Positions 31,307-37,554 of a DNA stretch of 37,821 nt are shown here, piece by piece; position 1 is the first letter of the stretch, and each line of letters opens with the position of its first letter. This DNA is from a virus, in IMG/VR virus record IMGVR_UViG_3300035698_025196, positions 1 to 37,821 of that record. One strand, given 5' to 3'. The notes beneath the pieces are model-generated. The model searched no databases, was not told the origin of the DNA, and saw only the letters and a program-made list of their open reading frames with translations. Position numbers and translations under genes: made by a program.

Positions 31307-31314
31307 TATATTCG
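31307..31314 (+). promoter_or_regulatory. candidate promoter (TATATTCG) directly before a terminator
   Basis: TATATTCG follows a TTG at 31285-31287 with 19 bp between. An intrinsic terminator begins only six bases downstream. Either the box is chance, or it makes a very short terminated RNA. The stretch 31197-31380 otherwise contains no gene. Confidence 0.4.
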
Positions 31315-31320
31315 AGCATT

Positions 31321-31351
31321 AAGTGGGACTATTGAAAGTCCCACTTTTTTT
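31321..31351 (+). terminator. intrinsic terminator of the ABC operon
   Basis: AAGTGGGACT (31321-31330) pairs perfectly with AGTCCCACTT (31337-31346) around a six-base loop, and seven T follow. It ends the transcription unit that includes the permease and ATPase. Confidence 0.85.
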
Positions 31352-31370
31352 ATGCCCTAAACTTTTTAAT
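31352..31370 (+). promoter_or_regulatory. second copy of the conserved leader motif
   Basis: ATGCCCTAAACTTTTTAAT matches the motif at 29086 at nearly all positions, lies directly after a terminator's T run, and is 29 bases before the ATG at 31381. See the entry at 29086. Confidence 0.5.
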
Positions 31371-31380
31371 TAAAAACAAT

Positions 31381-31572
31381 ATGGAACTTTACGCAACGCT
31401 AGGAGATGAAAAATATTACAGAGATACAGTCGATGGGTTAACTGTAGAAGAAGTTTGGAAAAACGGAGAGCTAATCGAAAAGTATAGAGAAATCCCAAGA
31501 ACTAGCTCCGCTTATATGTTTCACTCAGAACCCATAAGCCCGTGTAGTATGTTAATGGAGAAAATAATTTAA
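31381..31572 (+). CDS. small hypothetical protein, 63 aa
   Basis: The first half (LYATLGDEKYYRDTVDGLTV, then EEVWKNGELIEKY) is a short beta-then-helix design seen in many small proteins. Not recognised. It is alone between two terminators, with the conserved ATGCCC leader motif ahead of it. Confidence 0.6.
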   Translation: MELYATLGDEKYYRDTVDGLTVEEVWKNGELIEKYREIPRTSSAYMFHSEPISPCSMLMEKII

Positions 31573-31574
31573 TT

Positions 31575-31607
31575 AAAGAGATACCTTTGTTGGTATCTCT
31601 TTTTTTT
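31575..31607 (+). terminator. intrinsic terminator whose loop holds the next promoter's -33 element
   Basis: AAAGAGATACC (31575-31585) pairs perfectly with GGTATCTCTTT (31592-31602) around TTTGTT; T residues follow. The TTTG of the loop (31586-31589) is 20 bp before the TATCTTTG box at 31610, so the terminator and the next promoter share bases. Confidence 0.85.
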
Positions 31608-31609
31608 GT

Positions 31610-31617
31610 TATCTTTG
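31610..31617 (+). promoter_or_regulatory. Bacteroidetes promoter (TTTG-N20-TATCTTTG)
   Basis: This is the best promoter in the window: TTTG at 31586-31589, 20 bp, then TATCTTTG. It ends four bases before the ATG at 31622, so the mRNA must be leaderless or nearly so. Confidence 0.8.
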
Positions 31618-31621
31618 TTTT

Positions 31622-31852
31622 ATGGAAATAATAAACAATTCAGTTTTTTTAACTAAAGACGACTTGCACCCAAGTCAATCTCACAAACACGAAGATGATG
31701 TGTTTTTATGTGATTTTAAAGTAAATCACCAACTCTTGAATAAAAGCACAGATGTTGTTTTTGTAAAACAACATGGAGATACCCGTTATTTTAAAATAAA
31801 AAGATTTAGAAACTTTATCAACCAATCTCTTCTATCTAATCGTACTAAGTAA
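31622..31852 (+). CDS. small hypothetical protein, 76 aa
   Basis: A basic C-terminus (RYFKIKRFRNFINQSLLSNR) and a His-rich middle (HPSQSHKHEDD) are the only marks. It is the first gene of the nucleotide/NAD-related set and starts four bases after a strong promoter box. Its stop overlaps the next start (TAATG). Confidence 0.6.
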   Translation: MEIINNSVFLTKDDLHPSQSHKHEDDVFLCDFKVNHQLLNKSTDVVFVKQHGDTRYFKIKRFRNFINQSLLSNRTK

Positions 31853-32793
31853 TGGATCAGAAACTTCTCGACTACATTAAACTGCTTACTAAAGCAGACA
31901 CCAAATCACTTATCGGAAAGGTAGCCAAAACTACCGAGGAAACAGGAGAGCTAGCCAAGGCGGTTCTTCCTTTCGAAAATGCTTCAGGCACACTACATAG
32001 ATTTACAGAAAAGGAATCAACCCTAGAGGAATGCGTAGATGTCTATCTATGTGTTCAGTCTATTGCTTATCAATTAGGTTTCTCTGATGAAGAGTTTGAA
32101 GCAATGGTTAGAACCAAAGCAGAGAGGTGGCAAGAGATTCAAGCAAAAGAAGAAGGTCTTGAATTCCCAATTCCTTACGAGATTCATATTACAGTCGAGA
32201 TTACTGAGAAGTCAGAAATTGACTACTTCAAATTAACCTGCAAAGAAGCCGAAGTGAAACCAATTGTTATTGAACTAGAAAACAATGGTGAACATGCCAC
32301 AAGGGATGTTATGACTTCATCTCATCACTTCGGAGATAACGCTAGTGTTTACGCAGAGATGCAAAGAATTGAAAATTTTCTAGAAAAGGAAGGATTCAAA
32401 GTTGTTCGATCAAAGATTGAAACTGTACCTTGGCATCCTGCCGCCCCATCAAGACATGGTGAACCAATGCCAAAAGACTGCTACTTCGAAGCTCATGTTG
32501 GTTGCGTTATAAATCAAGAAGAAAAAACTAAATTGAAAAAATTTGTGATGAAGAATGATCTACTTCATCTCTCTAAAAACGCTTTTAAGAAGCTAGAGGA
32601 TGGAAAGTTCGTAAACATGATCACCTTTAGGCGCTACGATACCTATTGTGCTGTATTTGAAGGGCAACTGAAGGGTTATCTCGCTGATCTGGATATGATG
32701 GGCATTGAGTACGAGAAGGTCATCACAGAGTTCGCTATTTACGATACAAAGATTAGTCATGATTTCTTATGGTTAGAAACAAAAATGGTATGA
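31852..32793 (+). CDS. MazG-like pyrophosphohydrolase fused to an unknown domain, 313 aa
   Basis: Residues 1-100 form a MazG/dUTPase-like all-alpha NTP pyrophosphatase domain: KTTEETGELAKAV (E29, E30, E33) and LEECVDVYLCV (E60, D63) supply the metal-binding acids. Such enzymes hydrolyse NTPs or related nucleotides to the monophosphate. Residues 110-313 form a second domain (PYEIHITVEI, DVMTSSHHFGD, KIETVPWHPAAPSRHG, YFEAHVGCVI) that I do not recognise; PWHPAAP with nearby His residues looks like a possible active site. The next gene overlaps its stop by ATGA. Confidence 0.75.
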   Translation: MDQKLLDYIKLLTKADTKSLIGKVAKTTEETGELAKAVLPFENASGTLHRFTEKESTLEECVDVYLCVQSIAYQLGFSDEEFEAMVRTKAERWQEIQAKEEGLEFPIPYEIHITVEITEKSEIDYFKLTCKEAEVKPIVIELENNGEHATRDVMTSSHHFGDNASVYAEMQRIENFLEKEGFKVVRSKIETVPWHPAAPSRHGEPMPKDCYFEAHVGCVINQEEKTKLKKFVMKNDLLHLSKNAFKKLEDGKFVNMITFRRYDTYCAVFEGQLKGYLADLDMMGIEYEKVITEFAIYDTKISHDFLWLETKMV

Positions 32794-33578
32794 AAAAAAA
32801 TCAAGAATTAATCAATGTTTGGGAAAATACTAAAAGTATATTCTCAAATAATTTATTCAAAAAGATGGGATACACTCTTGACCCTAAGACTGAGAGATAC
32901 GATAGTGGAGACATTATGAGTTACGAATCTCCTCAGAGCAAGATTGAAGTATCTAATGTAGATAGCGTTAGTTCTTTATTAGATGAAGATCAATATGCTG
33001 GGAAGGTCTGTGTTTTAAATATGGCTTCAGCAAAACACGCTGGGGGCGGAGTTAGAAATGGGGCTAAGTCTCAAGAGGAAGATTTATTCCGTTGTTCTAA
33101 TTTGTTTCTAACTTTAGATGAAAATGAATATCCTATAGAAGAAGATGAGGCGTTTTATAGCAAAGATGTAATGTTCATCAAAGACTCTGACTATAATGTA
33201 TTAAAGGCTCCAGTTATTTGTGATGTGGTTACTGTCCCTGCTTTTAATCTAAACAAAAAATCCAAGTACGATAAAGTAGCTGAAAAATGGATTGATCAAC
33301 CCGAAGAAAAACCTCCTCACTACGAAGAGACTATGATGGACAAGATTAGATTGATGCTTACTTTAGCAATTGACAACCACTGTGACGTTATTATATTAGG
33401 GGCATGGGGTTGTGGGGTTTTTAAGAACAACCCTAGAGATGTAGCTGAACTTTTCAAAAAAGCATTAGTGGATGAAAATTATGGCATAAAATTCGAAAGA
33501 ATTGTTTTTGCTGTGATCGATGATAGAAATTCAGTCGGAAACAATTACAACGTATTTCGTGAAGTGTTAAACAACTGA
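32790..33578 (+). CDS. bacterial-type poly(ADP-ribose) glycohydrolase (TIGR02452-like), 262 aa
   Basis: The PARG signature GGG-x(7)-QEE is complete: GGGVRNGAKSQEEDLFR (GGG at 85-87, QEE at 95-97), and the macrodomain end GAWGCGVFKNNP follows near residue 210. This family removes ADP-ribose from proteins or cuts ADP-ribose polymers and related compounds. The ATG at 32790 overlaps the MazG stop; an earlier in-frame ATG (32769) is less likely. In a phage it could undo ADP-ribose-based host defence or regulate ADP-ribose levels; this is inference. Confidence 0.85.
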   Translation: MKKNQELINVWENTKSIFSNNLFKKMGYTLDPKTERYDSGDIMSYESPQSKIEVSNVDSVSSLLDEDQYAGKVCVLNMASAKHAGGGVRNGAKSQEEDLFRCSNLFLTLDENEYPIEEDEAFYSKDVMFIKDSDYNVLKAPVICDVVTVPAFNLNKKSKYDKVAEKWIDQPEEKPPHYEETMMDKIRLMLTLAIDNHCDVIILGAWGCGVFKNNPRDVAELFKKALVDENYGIKFERIVFAVIDDRNSVGNNYNVFREVLNN

Positions 33579-33583
33579 AAAAA

Positions 33584-33802
33584 ATGAGAGAGATAAACAA
33601 ACTAGCAAGAGAGGGCGATCCTGAGGCAGATAAGCAAATGAAGATAGAGATTCGGAAGGAGGCTCAAGAAATGCTATCAAAAAATGGTCACGAATGGTGC
33701 TTAGATTTTTCTAAAGAATTAGGAGAAGCGGCTATGGAAGATTACGAAAATGCAATGAAACAATATTTTAACGAAGCCCATAAAGGGCTTGAAAATAATT
33801 AA
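33584..33802 (+). CDS. small helical hypothetical protein, 72 aa
   Basis: Charged and largely helical (REINKLAREGDPEADKQMKI), with no recognised motif. It starts five bases after the PARG gene. An opposing frame across it is a shadow. Confidence 0.6.
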   Translation: MREINKLAREGDPEADKQMKIEIRKEAQEMLSKNGHEWCLDFSKELGEAAMEDYENAMKQYFNEAHKGLENN

Positions 33803-33803
33803 C

Positions 33804-34130
33804 ATGAGCGATTGGAAAAACGATAGAGGTGAGATGGAAATGCGTAAGCATGGAGAGATCATGATGAAAAAAGCTAGAGAAGATAGTCTTTTAAGAAAAA
33901 TAGAAGAATTCAAATCACTTGGAAATGACGTAGATCGTTGGAAGTGGATTTTTGCCAACAAAGATTTAGGTTTTGTTATCAAAATTGACAACGATGACAC
34001 TTACGCCTATATCGAAAACGAAGACCCCGACAAAGATAGTGTCACCCTAGACTTCGAAAATTACATTGGTAATGGATATGGAGTTTATGACATGTTTGAA
34101 GCATTGGGAATTAAAGCGGAAGGAGTGTAA
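33804..34130 (+). CDS. phage-type hypothetical protein, 108 aa
   Basis: The ATG at 33804 is preferred over a TTG five codons earlier. The end (GFVIKIDNDDTYAYIENED, LDFENYIGNGYGVYDMFEAL) matches a small protein family found widely in phages. Its role is unknown. Its stop shares bases with the next start (TAATG). Confidence 0.65.
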   Translation: MSDWKNDRGEMEMRKHGEIMMKKAREDSLLRKIEEFKSLGNDVDRWKWIFANKDLGFVIKIDNDDTYAYIENEDPDKDSVTLDFENYIGNGYGVYDMFEALGIKAEGV

Positions 34131-34699
34131 TGGAAAAAATTAGAGAAATATTACCAGAAATCATAAGCGATGTTCATCACGCCCTTGTCAACAAGACCTT
34201 CACTAAATTCAAAGGACTAAAAATTGATTGGAGAGAACCACACACTCTTCGACTCTTCTATTATAGAGAAGATGGTTTGAGAGTGTGTTTGCACATCTTT
34301 CAGCCTTGTGCTTGGGAGGATGCATTTCCGCACCCACATAATTGGGATTCAGAAGTGTTAATTGTTCAAGGAATTTACCAGCACTGGGTAAGTGATCACA
34401 CTCCACTAAATGAAAAGTGTGATGAATCTAAAGGCTTCAAGCACACACTGATAGATGGGTCAAGTTATTCAATCGACAACCCTTATGTGTGGCATAAAGT
34501 TCAACCACTAGAAGAGGTTATGACTGTGATGATCAATGGTGACACTTGGGAAACAAAAAGTGATTTCTGTGTAACCACAAAAGGAAAAGAATTGGTAGAG
34601 TTGACGGAAACAGAAAAGCACAATATGCTTGGGAGGTTTTTAATTCCATTACTTAGAACTCAAGAAATGATTTGCCTCGTTGCAGAGACTAATGATTAA
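34130..34699 (+). CDS. cupin-fold protein, 189 aa
   Basis: Cupin motif 1 is present (HPHNWDSEVLIVQGIYQHW: two His, a Glu and the final Gly) and motif 2 follows as NPYVWHKVQP with the third His. The three His and the Glu would bind one metal ion. Cupins include dioxygenases, isomerases and binding proteins; this sequence does not point to one. It lies downstream of the MazG and PARG genes and may act on a small molecule in the same pathway. Confidence 0.7.
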   Translation: MEKIREILPEIISDVHHALVNKTFTKFKGLKIDWREPHTLRLFYYREDGLRVCLHIFQPCAWEDAFPHPHNWDSEVLIVQGIYQHWVSDHTPLNEKCDESKGFKHTLIDGSSYSIDNPYVWHKVQPLEEVMTVMINGDTWETKSDFCVTTKGKELVELTETEKHNMLGRFLIPLLRTQEMICLVAETND

Positions 34700-34717
34700 A
34701 ACAAATATTAAAAAAAA

Positions 34718-34903
34718 ATGGAAGAAGTATTAGGAAAAGAGATTACGCTTACAGATCACCAAGTTAATTTCTTTTTGGATATGTTCGGTGATAGATATGT
34801 CGAACCTATAGTTGGACAAGACAAGACCATATCGATACAGCTCAAGAAGAAGTTGATGAAGAAGAAAATGAGGAGTATCGTGAATACAGGCAATTGGAAT
34901 TAG
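34718..34903 (+). CDS. hypothetical protein, perhaps the 5' part of a frameshifted gene, 61 aa
   Basis: The first 40 residues (EVLGKEITLTDHQVNFFLDM) read normally; the last 20 are a run of Lys/Met from the frame AAGAAGAAG. The -1 frame over the same bases reads AQEEVDEEENEEYREYRQLE and continues as the next gene. The two together may be one protein of about 190 residues. Confidence 0.5.
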   Translation: MEEVLGKEITLTDHQVNFFLDMFGDRYVEPIVGQDKTISIQLKKKLMKKKMRSIVNTGNWN

Positions 34904-35289
34904 ATGCACTTATTGCGTTGAAAGGTTTTGAAATATCTGGATACACTTGTGATGATCATTCACATGATGGTCAAATGTGTGAGTATGACTTTACATTCAC
35001 ATCCCCTTCAGGAGCTACAACTTCAATTTCAACCGACATGTGTTTAGCGGTGGGTTTCAATTGGGATGGGAATCTATCAGTTAAGATTGAGGAAAGCTCA
35101 AAAGAAACCAACGAAAGATTAGAAGAAGCTCAAAGAAAAGATCACGAGAAAAATCAGAAAAAAAAAGCAAAACGCAAAAAGTCTGATGACAAGTGGTTCG
35201 AACTGATTGAAAACAATGTTGACAGGAGCATAGAAGAGTTTTTTGACGTTCTAAAAGAATATAAATTTCCAACAAAATATAAACAATAA
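34894..35289 (+). CDS. hypothetical protein, perhaps the 3' part of a frameshifted gene, 131 aa
   Basis: Only a TTG at 34894 serves as start, while the frame is open upstream to about 34795 with an acidic stretch. The protein has a Cys/His/Asp-rich part (YTCDDHSHDGQMCEYDFTF) that could bind a metal, then a lysine-rich helix (NQKKKAKRKKSDDK). Not recognised. See the entry at 34718. Confidence 0.55.
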   Translation: MELDALIALKGFEISGYTCDDHSHDGQMCEYDFTFTSPSGATTSISTDMCLAVGFNWDGNLSVKIEESSKETNERLEEAQRKDHEKNQKKKAKRKKSDDKWFELIENNVDRSIEEFFDVLKEYKFPTKYKQ

Positions 35290-35300
35290 AATACAAACAC

Positions 35301-35537
35301 ATGAATTCACGAGATTACTGCTTTTGGCTACAGGGTTTCTTTGAGATATCAGAGACCGAACAACTAACAACGAAACAAATAGAGATTATTAAGAATCATT
35401 TGAGCTTGGTATTCATCCATGAGATTGATCCGTCAATGTCGGACAACCCAGCTCATCAACAAGCTTTAAATAATACCCACAACGGGACTCCTCACTTTTT
35501 AAATGACGGAAACGGTGAAGAAAATGCACGTTGTTGA
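35301..35537 (+). CDS. phage-type hypothetical protein (FWLQGFFEIS family), 78 aa
   Basis: The start MNSRDYCFWLQGFFEISETE and the helix TTKQIEIIKNHLSLVFIHEI match a very common small phage protein that usually reads CYWLQGYFEI...VIKNHLALVFKHEIDPS. Its function is unknown, but it is a useful phage marker. Confidence 0.75.
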   Translation: MNSRDYCFWLQGFFEISETEQLTTKQIEIIKNHLSLVFIHEIDPSMSDNPAHQQALNNTHNGTPHFLNDGNGEENARC

Positions 35538-35568
35538 AACAAATTGCTATTTTTATCGTTATAGAGAT

Positions 35569-35877
35569 ATGAGAAATATTTTAATTGTACTAGGATTTAC
35601 CTTTATGTTTTCTTCTTGCGGGACATATACTCAACCAGAATGGTTTTGTGATTGTGACGAGCAAGAAGAGGTGGCTAACTTCATCACTACCAACACTGGC
35701 GCAGCCAATAACATGAGTGACGAAGAAATGGAAGATGTAATTAAACAACTTCAAAGAGAAGGCACTAAATCTTTCTGCCACCAAAAAATGGTAACAAAAG
35801 AGAACGGTAGCCATGCAGTCGATTGGAGCAAAACCGCTCCGCTAGACTCTTGTGAAGTTTATATAGGCAAATGGTAA
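35569..35877 (+). CDS. lipoprotein, 102 aa
   Basis: The ATG at 35569 gives a clear lipoprotein start (MRNILIVLGFTFMFSSCGTY) with Cys17 as the lipid site; an upstream in-frame ATG (35503) would bury it. Four more Cys (FCDCDE, SFCH, SCEV) could form two disulfides outside the cytosol. Function unknown. Confidence 0.65.
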   Translation: MRNILIVLGFTFMFSSCGTYTQPEWFCDCDEQEEVANFITTNTGAANNMSDEEMEDVIKQLQREGTKSFCHQKMVTKENGSHAVDWSKTAPLDSCEVYIGKW

Positions 35878-35881
35878 TATT

Positions 35882-36502
35882 ATGAGTTTATTTGGTTTTG
35901 ATGACGATAAAAAGTTGCACTGTCAATGTTTGCATGAGACAGAAAACAACCTACCTCGTACCCAACATTGCATGATGCCTTGCAATGAACAGCGACAAAT
36001 TCTCTTTAATAGAGAAAAAGAAGAAATGGAACAAATTTCATTTACAGGCTCAAGAAAACCTTGGGGGTGGCTTGGAAACATGTCACACTTCCCAATTGAA
36101 TTCGAAGGGAAAATTTGGAACAACACAGAAGCTTTATTTCGGGCTATGAGGTTTCCAGAAGAGTCTCCTATCCGTGAACTTATTAGAGATGAAAAATCTC
36201 CAATGAATGCAAAAAATGTAGCTAAGGGAAACCAAAGCTCTATGAGTGTAATCCAACTATCGGAAGAGGATGTAGAAAACATGGTAGTCTGTCTTCGTCT
36301 AAAATTAGAACAACACCCAGAACTTCAAGATAAACTTTTGTCTTCTGGTGAGAAAGAAATCATTGAGGATGTTACTTCAAGAGGTCGTAAAGGTTCTAAT
36401 TTATTCTGGGGTAGATTATTGAATGAAAGACAAGAGTGGGAAGGTCGCAGCCAACTAGGAAAACTCTGGATGGAACTCAGAGAAGAACTTAAAAGCAAAT
36501 AA
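35882..36502 (+). CDS. NADAR (YbiA-like) N-glycosidase domain protein, 206 aa
   Basis: The main domain (about residues 50-206) has NADAR family marks: GWLGNMSHFPIEFEGKIW, NNTEALFRAMRF, then AKxVAKGNQ and KGSNLFWGRLL. NADAR/YbiA proteins cleave N-glycosidic bonds of riboflavin precursors or of ADP-ribose attached to guanine, and some act against ADP-ribosylating toxins. The N-terminal 50 residues hold Cys and His (CQCLHE, HCMMPCNE), possibly a zinc-binding add-on. In this window it joins a PARG, both acting on ADP-ribose chemistry. Confidence 0.8.
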   Translation: MSLFGFDDDKKLHCQCLHETENNLPRTQHCMMPCNEQRQILFNREKEEMEQISFTGSRKPWGWLGNMSHFPIEFEGKIWNNTEALFRAMRFPEESPIRELIRDEKSPMNAKNVAKGNQSSMSVIQLSEEDVENMVVCLRLKLEQHPELQDKLLSSGEKEIIEDVTSRGRKGSNLFWGRLLNERQEWEGRSQLGKLWMELREELKSK

Positions 36503-36504
36503 AA

Positions 36505-36783
36505 GTGATAAGAATTAACGACAAAGAACAAAGAATAAAAGACCTCCAAGAGGAAAAAGATTGCCTAAATTCTATGAGTTTCTTCGCAAGAATAGACAAT
36601 GAAGATAGAGTTGGAGAGATCGATAGAGAGCTTGAAGAATTGAACTTTCAGAGTCCTACTCAAAAACTAATAAACCTCAAATCAGAATGCTCTTATCTTA
36701 GAAGCTACGCAATTGGTTCAGTTGGTTGCGGAAGGTTAATGGAAGTCGAGCGAGAAATCGATTGGTTAGAACGATTCAAATAA
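36505..36783 (+). CDS. small coiled-coil protein, 92 aa
   Basis: Starts at a GTG two bases after the NADAR gene. It consists of two charged helices (KEQRIKDLQEEKDCLNSMSF and GRLMEVEREIDWLERF). Not recognised. Confidence 0.55.
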   Translation: MIRINDKEQRIKDLQEEKDCLNSMSFFARIDNEDRVGEIDRELEELNFQSPTQKLINLKSECSYLRSYAIGSVGCGRLMEVEREIDWLERFK

Positions 36784-36788
36784 AGGTT

Positions 36789-37019
36789 ATGAACGAAGAA
36801 GAACACAAAGAAGAAGCCTTAAAGCTTCTAGAGGAATCCGACATTAAAGACTCATCTCCAACGCCTTGGGAATTTGTTTGGGACGGTATTCGACCTCCAA
36901 CTATATTTGATGCAGACGGAAAATGTGTCTGCACATTAGGTACAGGAACTCTTATGGGGGCTTCTGAAACAGAAGAGATTATTGGAAATGCAAAACGTTT
37001 ATTAGAAGGAAATGAGTGA
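36789..37019 (+). CDS. hypothetical protein, 76 aa
   Basis: The ATG at 36789 (MNEEEHKEEALKLLEE) is preferred; the frame extends upstream into the previous gene. The pattern PTPWEFVWDGIRPPTIFDAD followed by GKCVCTLG is a short family in phages where the middle holds a strand and a hairpin (DADGKxVC). Function unknown. Overlaps the next gene by eight bases. Confidence 0.6.
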   Translation: MNEEEHKEEALKLLEESDIKDSSPTPWEFVWDGIRPPTIFDADGKCVCTLGTGTLMGASETEEIIGNAKRLLEGNE

Positions 37020-37221
37020 TTATCAATTAATGATATTGGAAGGTCTTCAGATTGGAGCTAGACTTAAATCAACAGAAGGTGCAAACTATAAATGTTGGTT
37101 AGTTTATCCAAATGGAGAAAGAAAAAATGTCAGAAGAGACTCGGCAGAAAAGGTCTGCTTGGACAATGAACAATATCTTGTGTTCGGAGAACATGAGGGA
37201 ATAAAATGGAGAAATGTTTGA
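37012..37221 (+). CDS. hypothetical protein, 69 aa
   Basis: A small beta-rich protein (ANYKCWLVYPNGERKNVRRD) with no recognised motif. It overlaps both neighbours by eight bases. Confidence 0.55.
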   Translation: MSDYQLMILEGLQIGARLKSTEGANYKCWLVYPNGERKNVRRDSAEKVCLDNEQYLVFGEHEGIKWRNV

Positions 37222-37537
37222 ATTTAATAAGAATATAGAGGACAATGACTACCGATCTGATTTTGCAAATTACATCTGCAAGCTCTTGGTTGATAAACAC
37301 GGAACTCCAGAGGAAGCTGTTAAGCACCTAGAGGAGGCTTCAAGTTATATTCATAAGCATGTCAGAAACATCTACGAACTAATTAGCTCAGAGATTCCGT
37401 TATTGGCTCTTTATGACTTAACCCTTTGCCCTAACCATGAAGCCGATCCAGATAATTGGGATTTTACTCAAGAAGAATACGACCAAGCGCTATCAAGAAC
37501 ACGACCAAGCACTATCAAGAACATTGGAAGCTTGTGA
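37214..37537 (+). CDS. hypothetical helical protein with frameshifted C-terminus, 107 aa
   Basis: The protein is helical, with DKHGTPEEAVKHLEEASSYI in the middle and LCPNHEADPDNWDFTQEEYD near the end. A 22-bp tandem duplication at 37481-37524 shifts its frame, so it ends RPSTIKNIGSL. Without the second copy it would read ALSRTLEACEKYYK and stop just before the next gene. Function unknown. Confidence 0.6.
   Translation: MFEFNKNIEDNDYRSDFANYICKLLVDKHGTPEEAVKHLEEASSYIHKHVRNIYELISSEIPLLALYDLTLCPNHEADPDNWDFTQEEYDQALSRTRPSTIKNIGSL
37481..37524 (+). repeat. 22-bp tandem duplication inside a gene
   Basis: GACCAAGCGCTATCAAGAAC plus AC is followed by a copy with one change in the middle and a final T. 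Twenty-two is not a multiple of three, so the reading frame changes downstream. Confidence 0.9.
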
Positions 37538-37554
37538 GAAATATTACAAATAAC

